Below are positions 1 through 7,765 of a DNA stretch of 64,000 bases, one piece after another (the first letter of the stretch is position 1; each line of letters opens with the position of its first letter). A model generated the notes under the pieces. That model worked only from the letters and a program-made list of their open reading frames with translations, was not told the origin of the DNA and searched no databases. Origin of the DNA: Acuticoccus mangrovi (GTDB lineage Bacteria > Pseudomonadota > Alphaproteobacteria > Rhizobiales > Amorphaceae); assembly GCF_016411865.1 (NCBI RefSeq), contig NZ_JAEKJA010000002.1, positions 124,001-188,000 of the forward strand. The letters run 5' to 3'. The translations under genes were made by a program, and so were the position numbers.

Positions 1-252
1 CGCGGGCCTCGCGATCGTCCGCCGGCTCTTGTCGGCACGCAGCAGGCGGCGGGCGATCTCGGTGCGCGCGCTCTCCGCCTCCGATTCGCCCAGGAGGCCC
101 CGCGCCCTGTCCGCCTCGACCTCGTCGAGCTGCGCGGCGAACACGCCCACGTCCTCGCCGTCCGACACGGTCGGCGCCGCGACGACGAGCGGGATCAGCA
201 GTCCCGCGAGCGCGAGGACGATCAGAGCGGCGATGGCGAACCAGAGCAACAT
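1..252 (-). CDS. ccmI: Cytochrome c biogenesis protein CcmI, N-terminal part
   Basis: Only the first 84 codons are in the window; the frame is open to base 1. The ATG at 252 is followed by a hydrophobic segment of about 25 residues (starting MLLWFAIAALIVLALAGLL), then a soluble stretch with FAAQLDEVEADRARGLL and an arginine-rich helix ending RRLLRADKSRR. This matches the N-terminal membrane anchor and the start of the cytoplasmic leucine-zipper-like loop of CcmI, which helps present apocytochrome c to the haem lyase in the inner membrane. The ccm partners would lie left of the window. The call rests on the N-terminal pattern only. Confidence 0.72.
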   Translation of the reverse strand, partial: MLLWFAIAALIVLALAGLLIPLVVAAPTVSDGEDVGVFAAQLDEVEADRARGLLGESEAESARTEIARRLLRADKSRRTIARPA

Positions 253-329
253 CCGACCTTAGTTGCGGCGGCGGACGCCCTAACGCAAGCGCTCCGTTCG
301 ACGCGGGCCGTCGCCGGGCTTAATGGCGG

Positions 330-1370
330 TCAGCGGCCGCGCGAGGCGACCCGGTCGATCTCCTGGCGCACCTGCCGCTCGACGATGTCGGGCAGGTTCG
401 CTTCGAGCCATTCGCGCAGCAGCGGACGCATCATGTCGCGCACGAGATCCTCGAGCGTGCGCGGATTGTTCGACAGGATCGTCCGCGACAGTTGCTCGAA
501 CGAGCCGTTCACCTGCTGGCGCGTGCGCTGGCTGGTGAGGCCGTCTTCGGCGACCTCGCTGCGCGCCGGAGCGGGCTGCCGGCGGAACATGTTGCCCGCG
601 GCCTCGGCATGGGCATCGACGGTGGCGCTATCGGTCATGTCGGCAGTCCTCTGATCGGTCTTGGACCGGGTCTCTTGTGGCATGGGAGGCGGCGTCGCCG
701 CGTCGTGTCGCATGTCGGGTTCGTGTTGCACGTCGGCCTCGCGCAGGCTGGCGCGCTCGCGCGGCGCGCTGCGGCCCGGCACGAAGCGCGGGTCGAGGCG
801 CGCCTTGAGGCCGGCGATGGCGCTCGCGGCACCGCGCGCCGGAGCGGCTTGCGCCGAGGAGGACGAGAACTCCGGCGGCAGCGGCGGCCCCGCCACGGCG
901 AGCTCGGCCGGCTCGACGGCACGCGCCCTCACCTGGCGGTCGACGATCCCGGGCTCCGACAGAACCGATGGACGCCAGCGCACCGGCTCCGCCTCGCCGC
1001 CTCGGTCGGCGACCGGCTCGGCCGAGCGCTCCTTGCGCACCTGGCATTCGGCAGCGATGGCGGTCGCGATCGAGGTCAGCGTCGCGGCGGCGTCGTTCTC
1101 CTCCGCCTCGGCGTCCTCGTCGAGAAGATCCGCCTCGCCGACATAGTCGGGGGCGTCGTCGGCTTCGCCCTCGTCGTCGGCATCGTCGACGGCGCTGAAC
1201 GCCTCCATGATGGAGCGCTCCAGGATGTCGGGAAGGCTGTCGGCTGCGCCGCTCGGTGCCGAGGCGTCGGACGGGTCGTGGGAGGCGGGCTCGGCGGCTC
1301 TGACCGCTTCTTCGGGGTCGCCGTGCCCGTCGGCGATGATTTTGCGGATCGAAGCCAACAGGTCATCCAT
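330..1370 (-). CDS. popZ: PopZ-family (DUF2497) polar organising protein
   Basis: 346 residues. The N-terminus MDDLLASIRKIIADG is the short conserved helix of the family. The middle, about residues 20-260, is acidic and Ala/Pro-rich and probably disordered. The C-terminal 85 residues hold the conserved oligomerisation helices (SFEQLSRTILSNNPRTLEDL, then MMRPLLREWLEANLPDIVE). PopZ proteins form a polar matrix that anchors the chromosome origin and cell-cycle factors in alphaproteobacteria. I start at the ATG at 1370 rather than the open-frame start at 1412, because the conserved N-terminus begins there. It lies downstream of tolC on the same strand, with a hairpin terminator between, so it probably has its own promoter. 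In many relatives valS follows; here valS is about 53 kb away. Confidence 0.87.
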   Translation of the reverse strand: MDDLLASIRKIIADGHGDPEEAVRAAEPASHDPSDASAPSGAADSLPDILERSIMEAFSAVDDADDEGEADDAPDYVGEADLLDEDAEAEENDAAATLTSIATAIAAECQVRKERSAEPVADRGGEAEPVRWRPSVLSEPGIVDRQVRARAVEPAELAVAGPPLPPEFSSSSAQAAPARGAASAIAGLKARLDPRFVPGRSAPRERASLREADVQHEPDMRHDAATPPPMPQETRSKTDQRTADMTDSATVDAHAEAAGNMFRRQPAPARSEVAEDGLTSQRTRQQVNGSFEQLSRTILSNNPRTLEDLVRDMMRPLLREWLEANLPDIVERQVRQEIDRVASRGR

Positions 1371-1450
1371 CGCACCGTCTCCCTTCGAAGGCCGAAACCG
1401 GCCGCGAATCAATCAGTGACGGTTGGATGGTAGCATCGGGGGCGCGCGGC

Positions 1451-1483
1451 AAAGGATGAAGGACGCGTCAACGCGCCCTTCAT
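1451..1483 (-). terminator. Intrinsic terminator after tolC
   Basis: On the minus strand, bases 1483-1456 form a 12-bp stem (ATGAAGGGCGCG pairing with CGCGTCCTTCAT, one G-U wobble) with a TTGA loop, followed by CCTTT. It lies 60 bases past the tolC stop, in front of popZ. Confidence 0.6.
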
Positions 1484-1542
1484 TCACAGGTGAAACACGC
1501 CGTCGTGTCGCGAGAAACGTCGCTACGTCGCGCCGACGGCGA

Positions 1543-2922
1543 TCAGCGTCCGTCCGGCGTGCGCAGTCCGAACCACTTGTCGCGCACCGCATTGGTGTGC
1601 TGCTCGGGCTGGTAGATCGCCACCTGGAGGCCGAGTTGGCGAGCGGTCAGGCGCCCCACCGCGGACAGCAGCGTGAAGGCCGCCACCTCCTTGTCGCGCT
1701 CCGATTCCACCAGGGTCACCTGCGCCGACACGAGGTCGCGCTGGGCATCGAGGACGTCGAGCGTGGTGCGCTGACCGACGCGCTGCTCCTCGACCACGCC
1801 GTCGAGGGCGAGCTGGGCGGCGAACACGCCCGTGCGCGCGGCGAAGATGGAGCGGACCGACGCTTGATAGGCCGCCCACGAGGCGACGGTGTTCTGGCGG
1901 ACCTGGTCGCGGGTGAGGTCGACCTGGATGCGCGAGGTGCCGAGGTCTTCCTTCGCCTGCCGCACCTGCGCGGACACGCGACCGCCCTGGTAGATCGGGA
2001 TCGACACGTTGAGGCCAAGCGCCGCCGAATCCTGCCGATCGATGGAGTTCGACTGGTTCCAGGTGGTGCCCGCCTCGCCAACAACGTTGACGGTGGGCAG
2101 GAACTGGCCTTCGAGCGCCTTCACGTTGAACATCGCCGTGTCGACGTCGTGCAGCGACGCGGTGATCGCGGGATGCGCCTGCTGGCCGATCTTCACCGAG
2201 GCGTCGACCGACTTCGGCAGCAGGCGCTCCACGTTGAAGTTGTTGTGCAGGTTGCCGGCGTTGAGCCCGGTGAGCTGGCGATAGGTCGCCTCGCTGGCGG
2301 CAAGGTTCGCCTCGGCGAAGTTGAGTGCCGACTGAGCCTCGGCGCGGCGGGCTTCGGCCTGGCTGACGTCGGTGCGCGTCCCCTCACCCACGTCGAACCG
2401 GTCTTGCGCGGCGCGCACCTGCTCGGAGAGGAAGCGCACGTCGCTCTGGCGCAGCTGCACGATGGAGCGGTTCTGGATCACGTCCTGGAACGCGGTCGCG
2501 ACGTCGAGCAGCACGCTCTGCTCGGTGTTCTCGAGCGCGGCCCGCTGAGCCTGAACCGCCGATTCGGCCTGCCGGATCGTGTTGCGAACCTGAAAGCCCT
2601 GGAAGAGGGGCTGGGTGAGGGTCAACGAGATCGCCGTCGGGTTCGTCCCCTGCGTTCCGCGCACGCTGCGATTGCCGAGGATGCGCGTCGTCTGCGTCGA
2701 CTGGCTGAAGGCGGCGGACAGGGTCGGCCGATTTCCCGAGCGCGCGATGGCGATGTTCTCGTCGATGCTGCGCAGGCTGGACCGTGCGACGTTCAGTTGC
2801 GGATTGGTCGTATACGCTGCTGCGAGCGACTGCGTCAGCGTCTGGCTGAACGCCGTCGGCGTGGCTGCCAAGAGAGCAACACTCGCGAGCGCCGCGATGC
2901 CGAACGGTTGAACCTTCACCAC
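1543..2922 (-). CDS. tolC: TolC-family outer membrane efflux channel
   Basis: 459 residues with an N-terminal signal peptide (about residues 1-27, ending TPTAFSQ). Two structural repeats of the outer membrane efflux family follow, recognisable from the long Gln/Ala/Arg-rich helices and the conserved start TLTQSLAAAYTTNPQLN. TolC trimers form the outer membrane and periplasmic exit duct for type I secretion and RND/MFS efflux. The length is typical. The start is one of two adjacent GTG codons (2922 or 2919). It sits downstream of the isoaspartyl methyltransferase gene on the same strand, a common order in Rhizobiales. A hairpin terminator follows. Confidence 0.9.
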   Translation of the reverse strand: MVKVQPFGIAALASVALLAATPTAFSQTLTQSLAAAYTTNPQLNVARSSLRSIDENIAIARSGNRPTLSAAFSQSTQTTRILGNRSVRGTQGTNPTAISLTLTQPLFQGFQVRNTIRQAESAVQAQRAALENTEQSVLLDVATAFQDVIQNRSIVQLRQSDVRFLSEQVRAAQDRFDVGEGTRTDVSQAEARRAEAQSALNFAEANLAASEATYRQLTGLNAGNLHNNFNVERLLPKSVDASVKIGQQAHPAITASLHDVDTAMFNVKALEGQFLPTVNVVGEAGTTWNQSNSIDRQDSAALGLNVSIPIYQGGRVSAQVRQAKEDLGTSRIQVDLTRDQVRQNTVASWAAYQASVRSIFAARTGVFAAQLALDGVVEEQRVGQRTTLDVLDAQRDLVSAQVTLVESERDKEVAAFTLLSAVGRLTARQLGLQVAIYQPEQHTNAVRDKWFGLRTPDGR

Positions 2923-3173
2923 TGCACCCGTACCCCATCTGACTATGGGGCTAAGTAATATCGGCAGTATGCAAAGAGCCAGTAAAGACGCTGAGGGCGG
3001 GGCTCAGAGAGACCGGAGCATCGCCGCTGTGAGGCATTTGAGCAACGGCATTTCCGGGCTATTCACCGCTTTTGAGCGGCACGGCCGGTTGTGGCTTTCG
3101 CGCAATGCGACGGAGGGTGGAATCGGTCCGACCGACCGCGAATCACTCTATGCAAGTGAATTGATTCGCCGGC

Positions 3174-3845
3174 TTAGAAGACGAAGGTCGGCGCCTTGGT
3201 GAAGCCCGGCAGCAGGCCGGCCACCGCATTGAAGGCCTCGCGCCGCGAAACGCCGCTCGGACCCTTCGTGTAGAGGCGGGCCCGACCGGCGAGTCCCTCC
3301 CCTTCGATCACCACGAGACGGCCGCCGTCCTTCAGCTGATCGAACAGTGCGGTGGGCTCCACGGCGATGGCACCGTCGATGAAGACGATGTCGAACGGCG
3401 CTTCGGACGGGTAACCCGTCTCGAGTGGTCCATTCACCACGACGACGTTGGTCACGTCGTTTTGCTCGAGGTTGGCGGTGGCACGTTCGGCGAGCTCCGA
3501 ATCGCACTCGAGCGCGATGACGGAGCTCGCGAGCTGGCCGAGCACGGCCGCCGTGTAGCCGAGGCCGGCACCGACGAGCAGCACGACGTCCTCGTCCTGC
3601 ACGCGGGCGAGCTGGAGAAGACGGCCGAGCACGGCGGGATAGGTCATGGTGCGCGTCGGGCGGCCCACCTCGTCGCGCTGGATGGCGATGGCCTCGTCGG
3701 AGTAGGCGATCACCCGCTGGTCGGCCGGCACGAATCGCTCGCGCGGCACGGTCAGCATCGCGTCCTGGACCCGATGATCGGTGACATCGAAGGTGCGCAG
3801 CTGGTTGTTGACCATCCGTGTGCGCAGCACCGCCTCGTCGCCCAT
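3174..3845 (-). CDS. pcm: Protein-L-isoaspartate O-methyltransferase
   Basis: 223 residues. The family N-terminus (RTRMVNNQLRTFDVTDHRVQ, then PRERFVPA) is followed by the SAM-binding glycine motif VLLVGAGLGYTAAVLGQLA and an acidic residue ending the next strand (VIALECD). The enzyme methylates L-isoaspartyl residues in damaged proteins for repair. The ATG at 3845 is chosen because GGAGA lies six bases upstream and the family N-terminus begins there; the frame is open to 4001 through the tRNA gene, which is not meaningful. It lies between tRNA-Cys and tolC. Alphaproteobacterial proteins at this locus are often divergent, so substrate specificity is inferred. Confidence 0.85.
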   Translation of the reverse strand: MGDEAVLRTRMVNNQLRTFDVTDHRVQDAMLTVPRERFVPADQRVIAYSDEAIAIQRDEVGRPTRTMTYPAVLGRLLQLARVQDEDVVLLVGAGLGYTAAVLGQLASSVIALECDSELAERATANLEQNDVTNVVVVNGPLETGYPSEAPFDIVFIDGAIAVEPTALFDQLKDGGRLVVIEGEGLAGRARLYTKGPSGVSRREAFNAVAGLLPGFTKAPTFVF

Positions 3846-3967
3846 GCCGTTCTCCAAATGCGCGGTGGACGGCATCCCCCGCGTCGTGTCCTCGCCCACC
3901 GGGCTTGCCGCCCGGCCCGTTGCACGGGGCGCCACCCCGGCGCGCTCGCGCTCGCAGCGGACCCGAA

Positions 3968-4041
3968 TGGAGGCGACGGCCGGAATCGAACCGGCGTACA
4001 CGGATTTGCAGTCCGCTGCGTAACCACTCCGCCACGTCGCC
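3968..4041 (-). tRNA. tRNA-Cys (GCA)
   Basis: A full 74-nt cloverleaf on the minus strand. The acceptor GGCGACG (4041-4035) pairs with CGTCGCC (3978-3972), followed by T and an encoded CCA (3970-3968). The anticodon loop reads CTGCAAA, giving anticodon GCA for cysteine. The T arm has GGTTCGATTCC. It lies upstream of pcm on the same strand. Confidence 0.96.
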
Positions 4042-4254
4042 GCGCCGTGTTCCCTACGCCAATCGCCTCAGCCCGGCAAGCCTGCGGGAGAAGGCTTGCC
4101 CCGGCCCGTGCGGCGCCGCCGTCCGGCTGCGTCCCAACGGGCACATTCCGCCGAAGGTTGTGCGTCAACCGACCACGGCCGGTGGCGCCGACTGTGCGCA
4201 TGGCCCACGATTGGCTAGGAATAACGAGATGATGAGCACTGCGTGGAGCAAGCC

Positions 4255-6822
4255 ATGACCGACGTCGTGTCACAAGAGGCCCGGCTGAGCACGATCGTGC
4301 GCGAGCGCTGGGACTCCGGTGCCGTGGTCGATCTTTCGCTCGAAGCGCGCGTGCCGATCGAGGACTGGCGCATCGAAATCGATCCCGGCGGGCGCATCGT
4401 CAACATCTGGAACGCCCAGATCGTCAGCCAGAACGGCAGCACCTACGTGCTCGGCGCGGCCGACTACAACGAGCAGATCTCGCCCGGTGGCATCATCGAC
4501 TTCGGCTTCGAGATGGAAGGCACCGGCGCGGTGCGCCCGCTCGCCTTCGAGGTGGACATTATGGCCGACGCGGCGCAGCAGGCGGCGCCGACCGCTCCCG
4601 CTCCCCAGGTGGCCGACACGCCACCGGCGCCGATCTCGCCCGACGCGCCGCGCCTTTCGGCGAATGGCATGCACCTGCGCGAGACCGACGCGACGGCAAA
4701 ACCCGGCCACGCCGACGTGAGCGTGGAAGGCTCCATCGCGCACGAGACGCCGGGCGACCGCTCCGGCCTGCCGGGCGCCACCTTCGCGCCGGGCCCCTTC
4801 GCCGCCCGCGGCGCCGTGATCGTCGACGCCGCCGGCGAGCCGGCGGAGATCAACGGCCTCAACTGGTTCGGCTTCGAGACGGAGACCTTCGCCCCGCATG
4901 GCCTCTGGGCCCGCAACTGGCGGGAGATGATGGACGAGGTGAAGTCGCTCGGCTTCAACGTGCTGCGCCTGCCGCTCTCCGGCGAGCTCGTCGACACCGG
5001 CGGCACGCCCACCAGCATCGATCTCGGCCTCAACCCCGACCTCGAGGGGCTGAGCGGTCTCGAGATCCTCGATGCCATCGTGGACTATGCCGACAAGATC
5101 GGCCTGCGCGTCCTGCTCGACTATCACCGCGGCAGCCCCGGCAGTGGCCCCAACGACAACGGCCTCTGGTACGGCGACGGCCGCACCGAGGGCGCGGTGA
5201 TCGGCGAATGGGAGACGCTCGCCCGCCGCTACGGCGACAAGCCGGCCGTGATCGGCGCCGACCTCATGAACGAGCCCCACGCCGCGACCTGGGGCGATGG
5301 ATCAGCGACCGACTGGGCCGCCGCGGCCGAGCGCATCGGCGACGCGATCCTCGGCATCGCGCCGAACTGGCTCATCGTGGTGGAGGGCGTCTCCACCTAT
5401 GACGGCGACACCTACTGGTGGGGCGGCAACCTGCAGGGCGCGCGCGACCACCCGGTGACGCTCTCGGTGCCCGACCGGCTCGTCTACTCCGCACACGACT
5501 ACCCGCCGTCGGTGCACCCGCAGCCATGGTTCACCGACGGCACCGATCTCGCCGACAAGTTCCGGCAGAACTGGGGCTACCTGGTGGAGGACGGCACCGC
5601 CCCCGTGCTGATCGGCGAGTGGGGCTCCAAGCTCGAAACCCCCGGGGACGCGCGCTGGGCCGACGCCATCGAAAGCTACATGCAGAAGAACGGCGTCCCC
5701 TGGATGTGGTGGTCGCTCAACCCGAATTCCGGCGATACCGGCGGCCTCTTCGAGGACGACTGGTCCACCGTGCGAACCGCCGTCACCGACCTCCTCGACC
5801 CGTTTCTCGTCGAGACGCGTCCCGACATCGCCCTCTCCGACGACATCGGCGGCCACGCGGCGACGTTCACGGTGAACCTCGCCCAGCCCGCCGACAGCGA
5901 GGTGACGCTGAAGTTCGCCACCACCGACGGCACCGCCGCGGCGGGTCTCGACTACGTGGCGACCGCCGGCACCCTCACCTTCGGCCCCGGCGAGCAGCAG
6001 AAGACGGTGAACGTGCCGCTGTTGCCGGACACCCTCCAGGAGGGCAACGAGTTCTTCTACCTCGTGATCGGCGGCAGTGACGGGGTACGCGCCTCGGGCA
6101 CCGCGGTCATCGTCGACGACGACGCGCCGCGCCGCGGGGCGACGCCCTTCGTCGACGTCGCAAGCACGGTGGTGAACGAGGGCGCCGGCGCCGCCCGCTT
6201 CCGCATCGTCCTCTCCGAGCCCGCGAACCACGACGTGTCGATCGACTTCACGACACGCGCCGAGAGCGCCGGGCACGACGACTTCCAGCCGACCAAGGGC
6301 ACGGTGGTGATCCCGGCGGGTGAGATCCAGGCGACGCTCGAGGTCGGCATCAACGACGACAGCGAGCTCGAGAAGGCCGAGCGCTTCACGATGGAGCTGA
6401 CCTCCGCCGAGGGCGCGGAGATCCGTGGTGGAGAGGCGACCGGCCTCATCGCCGCCGAGCCGCCGGGGACGATGGAAATCGACGTGTCGGCCAACCCGAC
6501 CGGCGAGACGCAGCTCACCATCGACCTCATCCTGTCGGAGGACTGGGGGACGGGGTCGGTCTTCAACGTGGTCATCAACAACGTGTCGGACCAGCCGGTG
6601 AGCGGCTGGCGCCTCGCGATGGATCTGCCCTTCGACATCGAGAAGCTGTGGAGCGCGGAGCTCGTCGCCGACGAGGGCGAGCGCGTCACCCTGCAGAATG
6701 TGGAGTGGAACGGAACCATCGCGCCGGGTCAGACCGTCGACTTCGGCTTCGTAGCCGACGAGGGTGGCATCGATCTCGGCACGTTGATTTCAGGCGCCGA
6801 TCTCGAACTCACGGTGCAGTGA
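4255..6822 (+). CDS. GH5-family glycosidase (cellulase-like) with CBM2-like and Calx-beta domains
   Basis: 855 residues. Order: CBM2-like beta-sandwich (about 5-105, with DWRIEI, IVNIWNA, SPGGIIDFGF); Pro/Ala linker; GH5 barrel (about 185-510); two Calx-beta domains (about 520-618 and 625-738, each ending in an acidic VDDD- or DDSELEKAE-type strand); C-terminal CBM2-like domain (about 740-855, with SGWRLAMDL, EWNGTIAPGQTVDFGF). The catalytic acid is Glu340 in LMNEPHA and the nucleophile Glu455 in IGEWGSK. It probably cleaves beta-1,4-glucan, but the substrate is inferred. There is no Sec signal peptide: the N-terminus is the first domain. GGAG six bases before the ATG at 4255 supports that start over the GTG at 4243. 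Without a signal peptide, export would need another route, or the enzyme is intracellular. Confidence 0.87.
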   Translation: MTDVVSQEARLSTIVRERWDSGAVVDLSLEARVPIEDWRIEIDPGGRIVNIWNAQIVSQNGSTYVLGAADYNEQISPGGIIDFGFEMEGTGAVRPLAFEVDIMADAAQQAAPTAPAPQVADTPPAPISPDAPRLSANGMHLRETDATAKPGHADVSVEGSIAHETPGDRSGLPGATFAPGPFAARGAVIVDAAGEPAEINGLNWFGFETETFAPHGLWARNWREMMDEVKSLGFNVLRLPLSGELVDTGGTPTSIDLGLNPDLEGLSGLEILDAIVDYADKIGLRVLLDYHRGSPGSGPNDNGLWYGDGRTEGAVIGEWETLARRYGDKPAVIGADLMNEPHAATWGDGSATDWAAAAERIGDAILGIAPNWLIVVEGVSTYDGDTYWWGGNLQGARDHPVTLSVPDRLVYSAHDYPPSVHPQPWFTDGTDLADKFRQNWGYLVEDGTAPVLIGEWGSKLETPGDARWADAIESYMQKNGVPWMWWSLNPNSGDTGGLFEDDWSTVRTAVTDLLDPFLVETRPDIALSDDIGGHAATFTVNLAQPADSEVTLKFATTDGTAAAGLDYVATAGTLTFGPGEQQKTVNVPLLPDTLQEGNEFFYLVIGGSDGVRASGTAVIVDDDAPRRGATPFVDVASTVVNEGAGAARFRIVLSEPANHDVSIDFTTRAESAGHDDFQPTKGTVVIPAGEIQATLEVGINDDSELEKAERFTMELTSAEGAEIRGGEATGLIAAEPPGTMEIDVSANPTGETQLTIDLILSEDWGTGSVFNVVINNVSDQPVSGWRLAMDLPFDIEKLWSAELVADEGERVTLQNVEWNGTIAPGQTVDFGFVADEGGIDLGTLISGADLELTVQ

Positions 6823-6941
6823 GGCGGGAGAACGAACGAAACGGACCGGCATGACGTTGTTGCGGTGGCCGACCGTCCATCGGAAGGTGTGCGCACCGCG
6901 GCCACCCGGCCCCCTGCGACAGAGCCTGATTGGAGCCCTTC

Positions 6942-7073
6942 ATGAGCCCGACCAACATCATCGTCACCACCGTCATCATTCTCGCCATCATCGCCGGAGG
7001 AGCGTATTTTTCCGGCGTGTTCGACCCGCCCCCGGCGGTGGTCGACCCGGCCCCGACGACGCCGGCGAATTGA
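6942..7073 (+). CDS. Small single-pass membrane protein
   Basis: 43 residues: a short polar N-terminus (MSPTNIIVTT), one hydrophobic helix (VIILAIIAGGAYFSGVF) and a Pro-rich acidic tail. GGAG lies six bases before the ATG. It lies 119 bases after the glycosidase stop on the same strand and may be co-transcribed. I recognise no family. Codon use, ribosome site and a clear membrane helix support a real gene, but its shortness leaves doubt. Confidence 0.5.
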   Translation: MSPTNIIVTTVIILAIIAGGAYFSGVFDPPPAVVDPAPTTPAN

Positions 7074-7156
7074 GGCCGTCTCCTCCCTTGTGCGATCGCC
7101 GGCAGGGGTGATGGATTGTGGTGCGTGCCCGAAAAGCGCGTGATAGCCTTCCCGTC

Positions 7157-7759
7157 ATGGACACACTACGAAGCGTTTGCGTTTATTGCGGCTCGGCCAC
7201 CGGAACGGATCCGGCCTTTTCCGAAGCCGCCGATGCCCTCGGTACGGCGATCGCCGAAGCGGGCATCACCCTCGTCTATGGCGGGGGCTCCATCGGCCTC
7301 ATGGGGCAGATCGCCCGCCGCGTCCTCAACTGCGGCGGCGAGGTCGTCGGCGTCATCCCCCAGTTTCTCCACGATCGCGAGGTGATGTTGCGCGAGGTGT
7401 CGAGCCTCGTCGTCACCGAGGACATGCATCAGCGCAAGAAGCTGATGTTCGACCGCTCCGACGGCTTCATCGCGCTGCCCGGCGGCATCGGCACGCTGGA
7501 GGAGGTGGTGGAGATGATGACGTGGTCTCAGCTCGGCCGCCACGACAAGCCCATCCTGCTCGCCAACGTGTCGAACTTCTGGGACCCGCTGCGCGAGCTG
7601 ATCGACCACATGACCACCTACGGCTTCATCCGCCCGGGCTGGGACGTGACCTACGACGTGGTGGACGACATCGCCGAGGTGGTGCCGCGGCTCATCGCGC
7701 GCCACACCGCCCTGCAGGAAGAGCGGACGCCGCAAGAGGCGATGCTGAACCGCCTCTGA
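7157..7759 (+). CDS. LOG-family protein (cytokinin riboside 5'-monophosphate phosphoribohydrolase type)
   Basis: 200 residues with the Rossmann-like lysine decarboxylase-like/LOG fold. It starts with RSVCVYCGSATG, has VYGGGSIGLMGQIA, and carries the family signature PGGIGTLEEVVEMMTW at about residues 110-125. Proteins of this family hydrolyse nucleoside 5'-monophosphates, releasing the base and ribose 5-phosphate; the old lysine decarboxylase label is misleading. The ATG at 7157 is chosen because the fold begins directly after it; upstream codons to 7118 have no family similarity. It converges with the molybdenum hydroxylase operon, with only six bases between the stops. Confidence 0.9.
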   Translation: MDTLRSVCVYCGSATGTDPAFSEAADALGTAIAEAGITLVYGGGSIGLMGQIARRVLNCGGEVVGVIPQFLHDREVMLREVSSLVVTEDMHQRKKLMFDRSDGFIALPGGIGTLEEVVEMMTWSQLGRHDKPILLANVSNFWDPLRELIDHMTTYGFIRPGWDVTYDVVDDIAEVVPRLIARHTALQEERTPQEAMLNRL

Positions 7760-7765
7760 GGCGGC

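Noticed and set aside
4075-4100. 8-bp hairpin (GGCAAGCC with GGCTTGCC) between tRNA-Cys and the glycosidase
   Set aside because: No gene ends beside it and no T run follows; it may be part of a promoter region but nothing supports a function.
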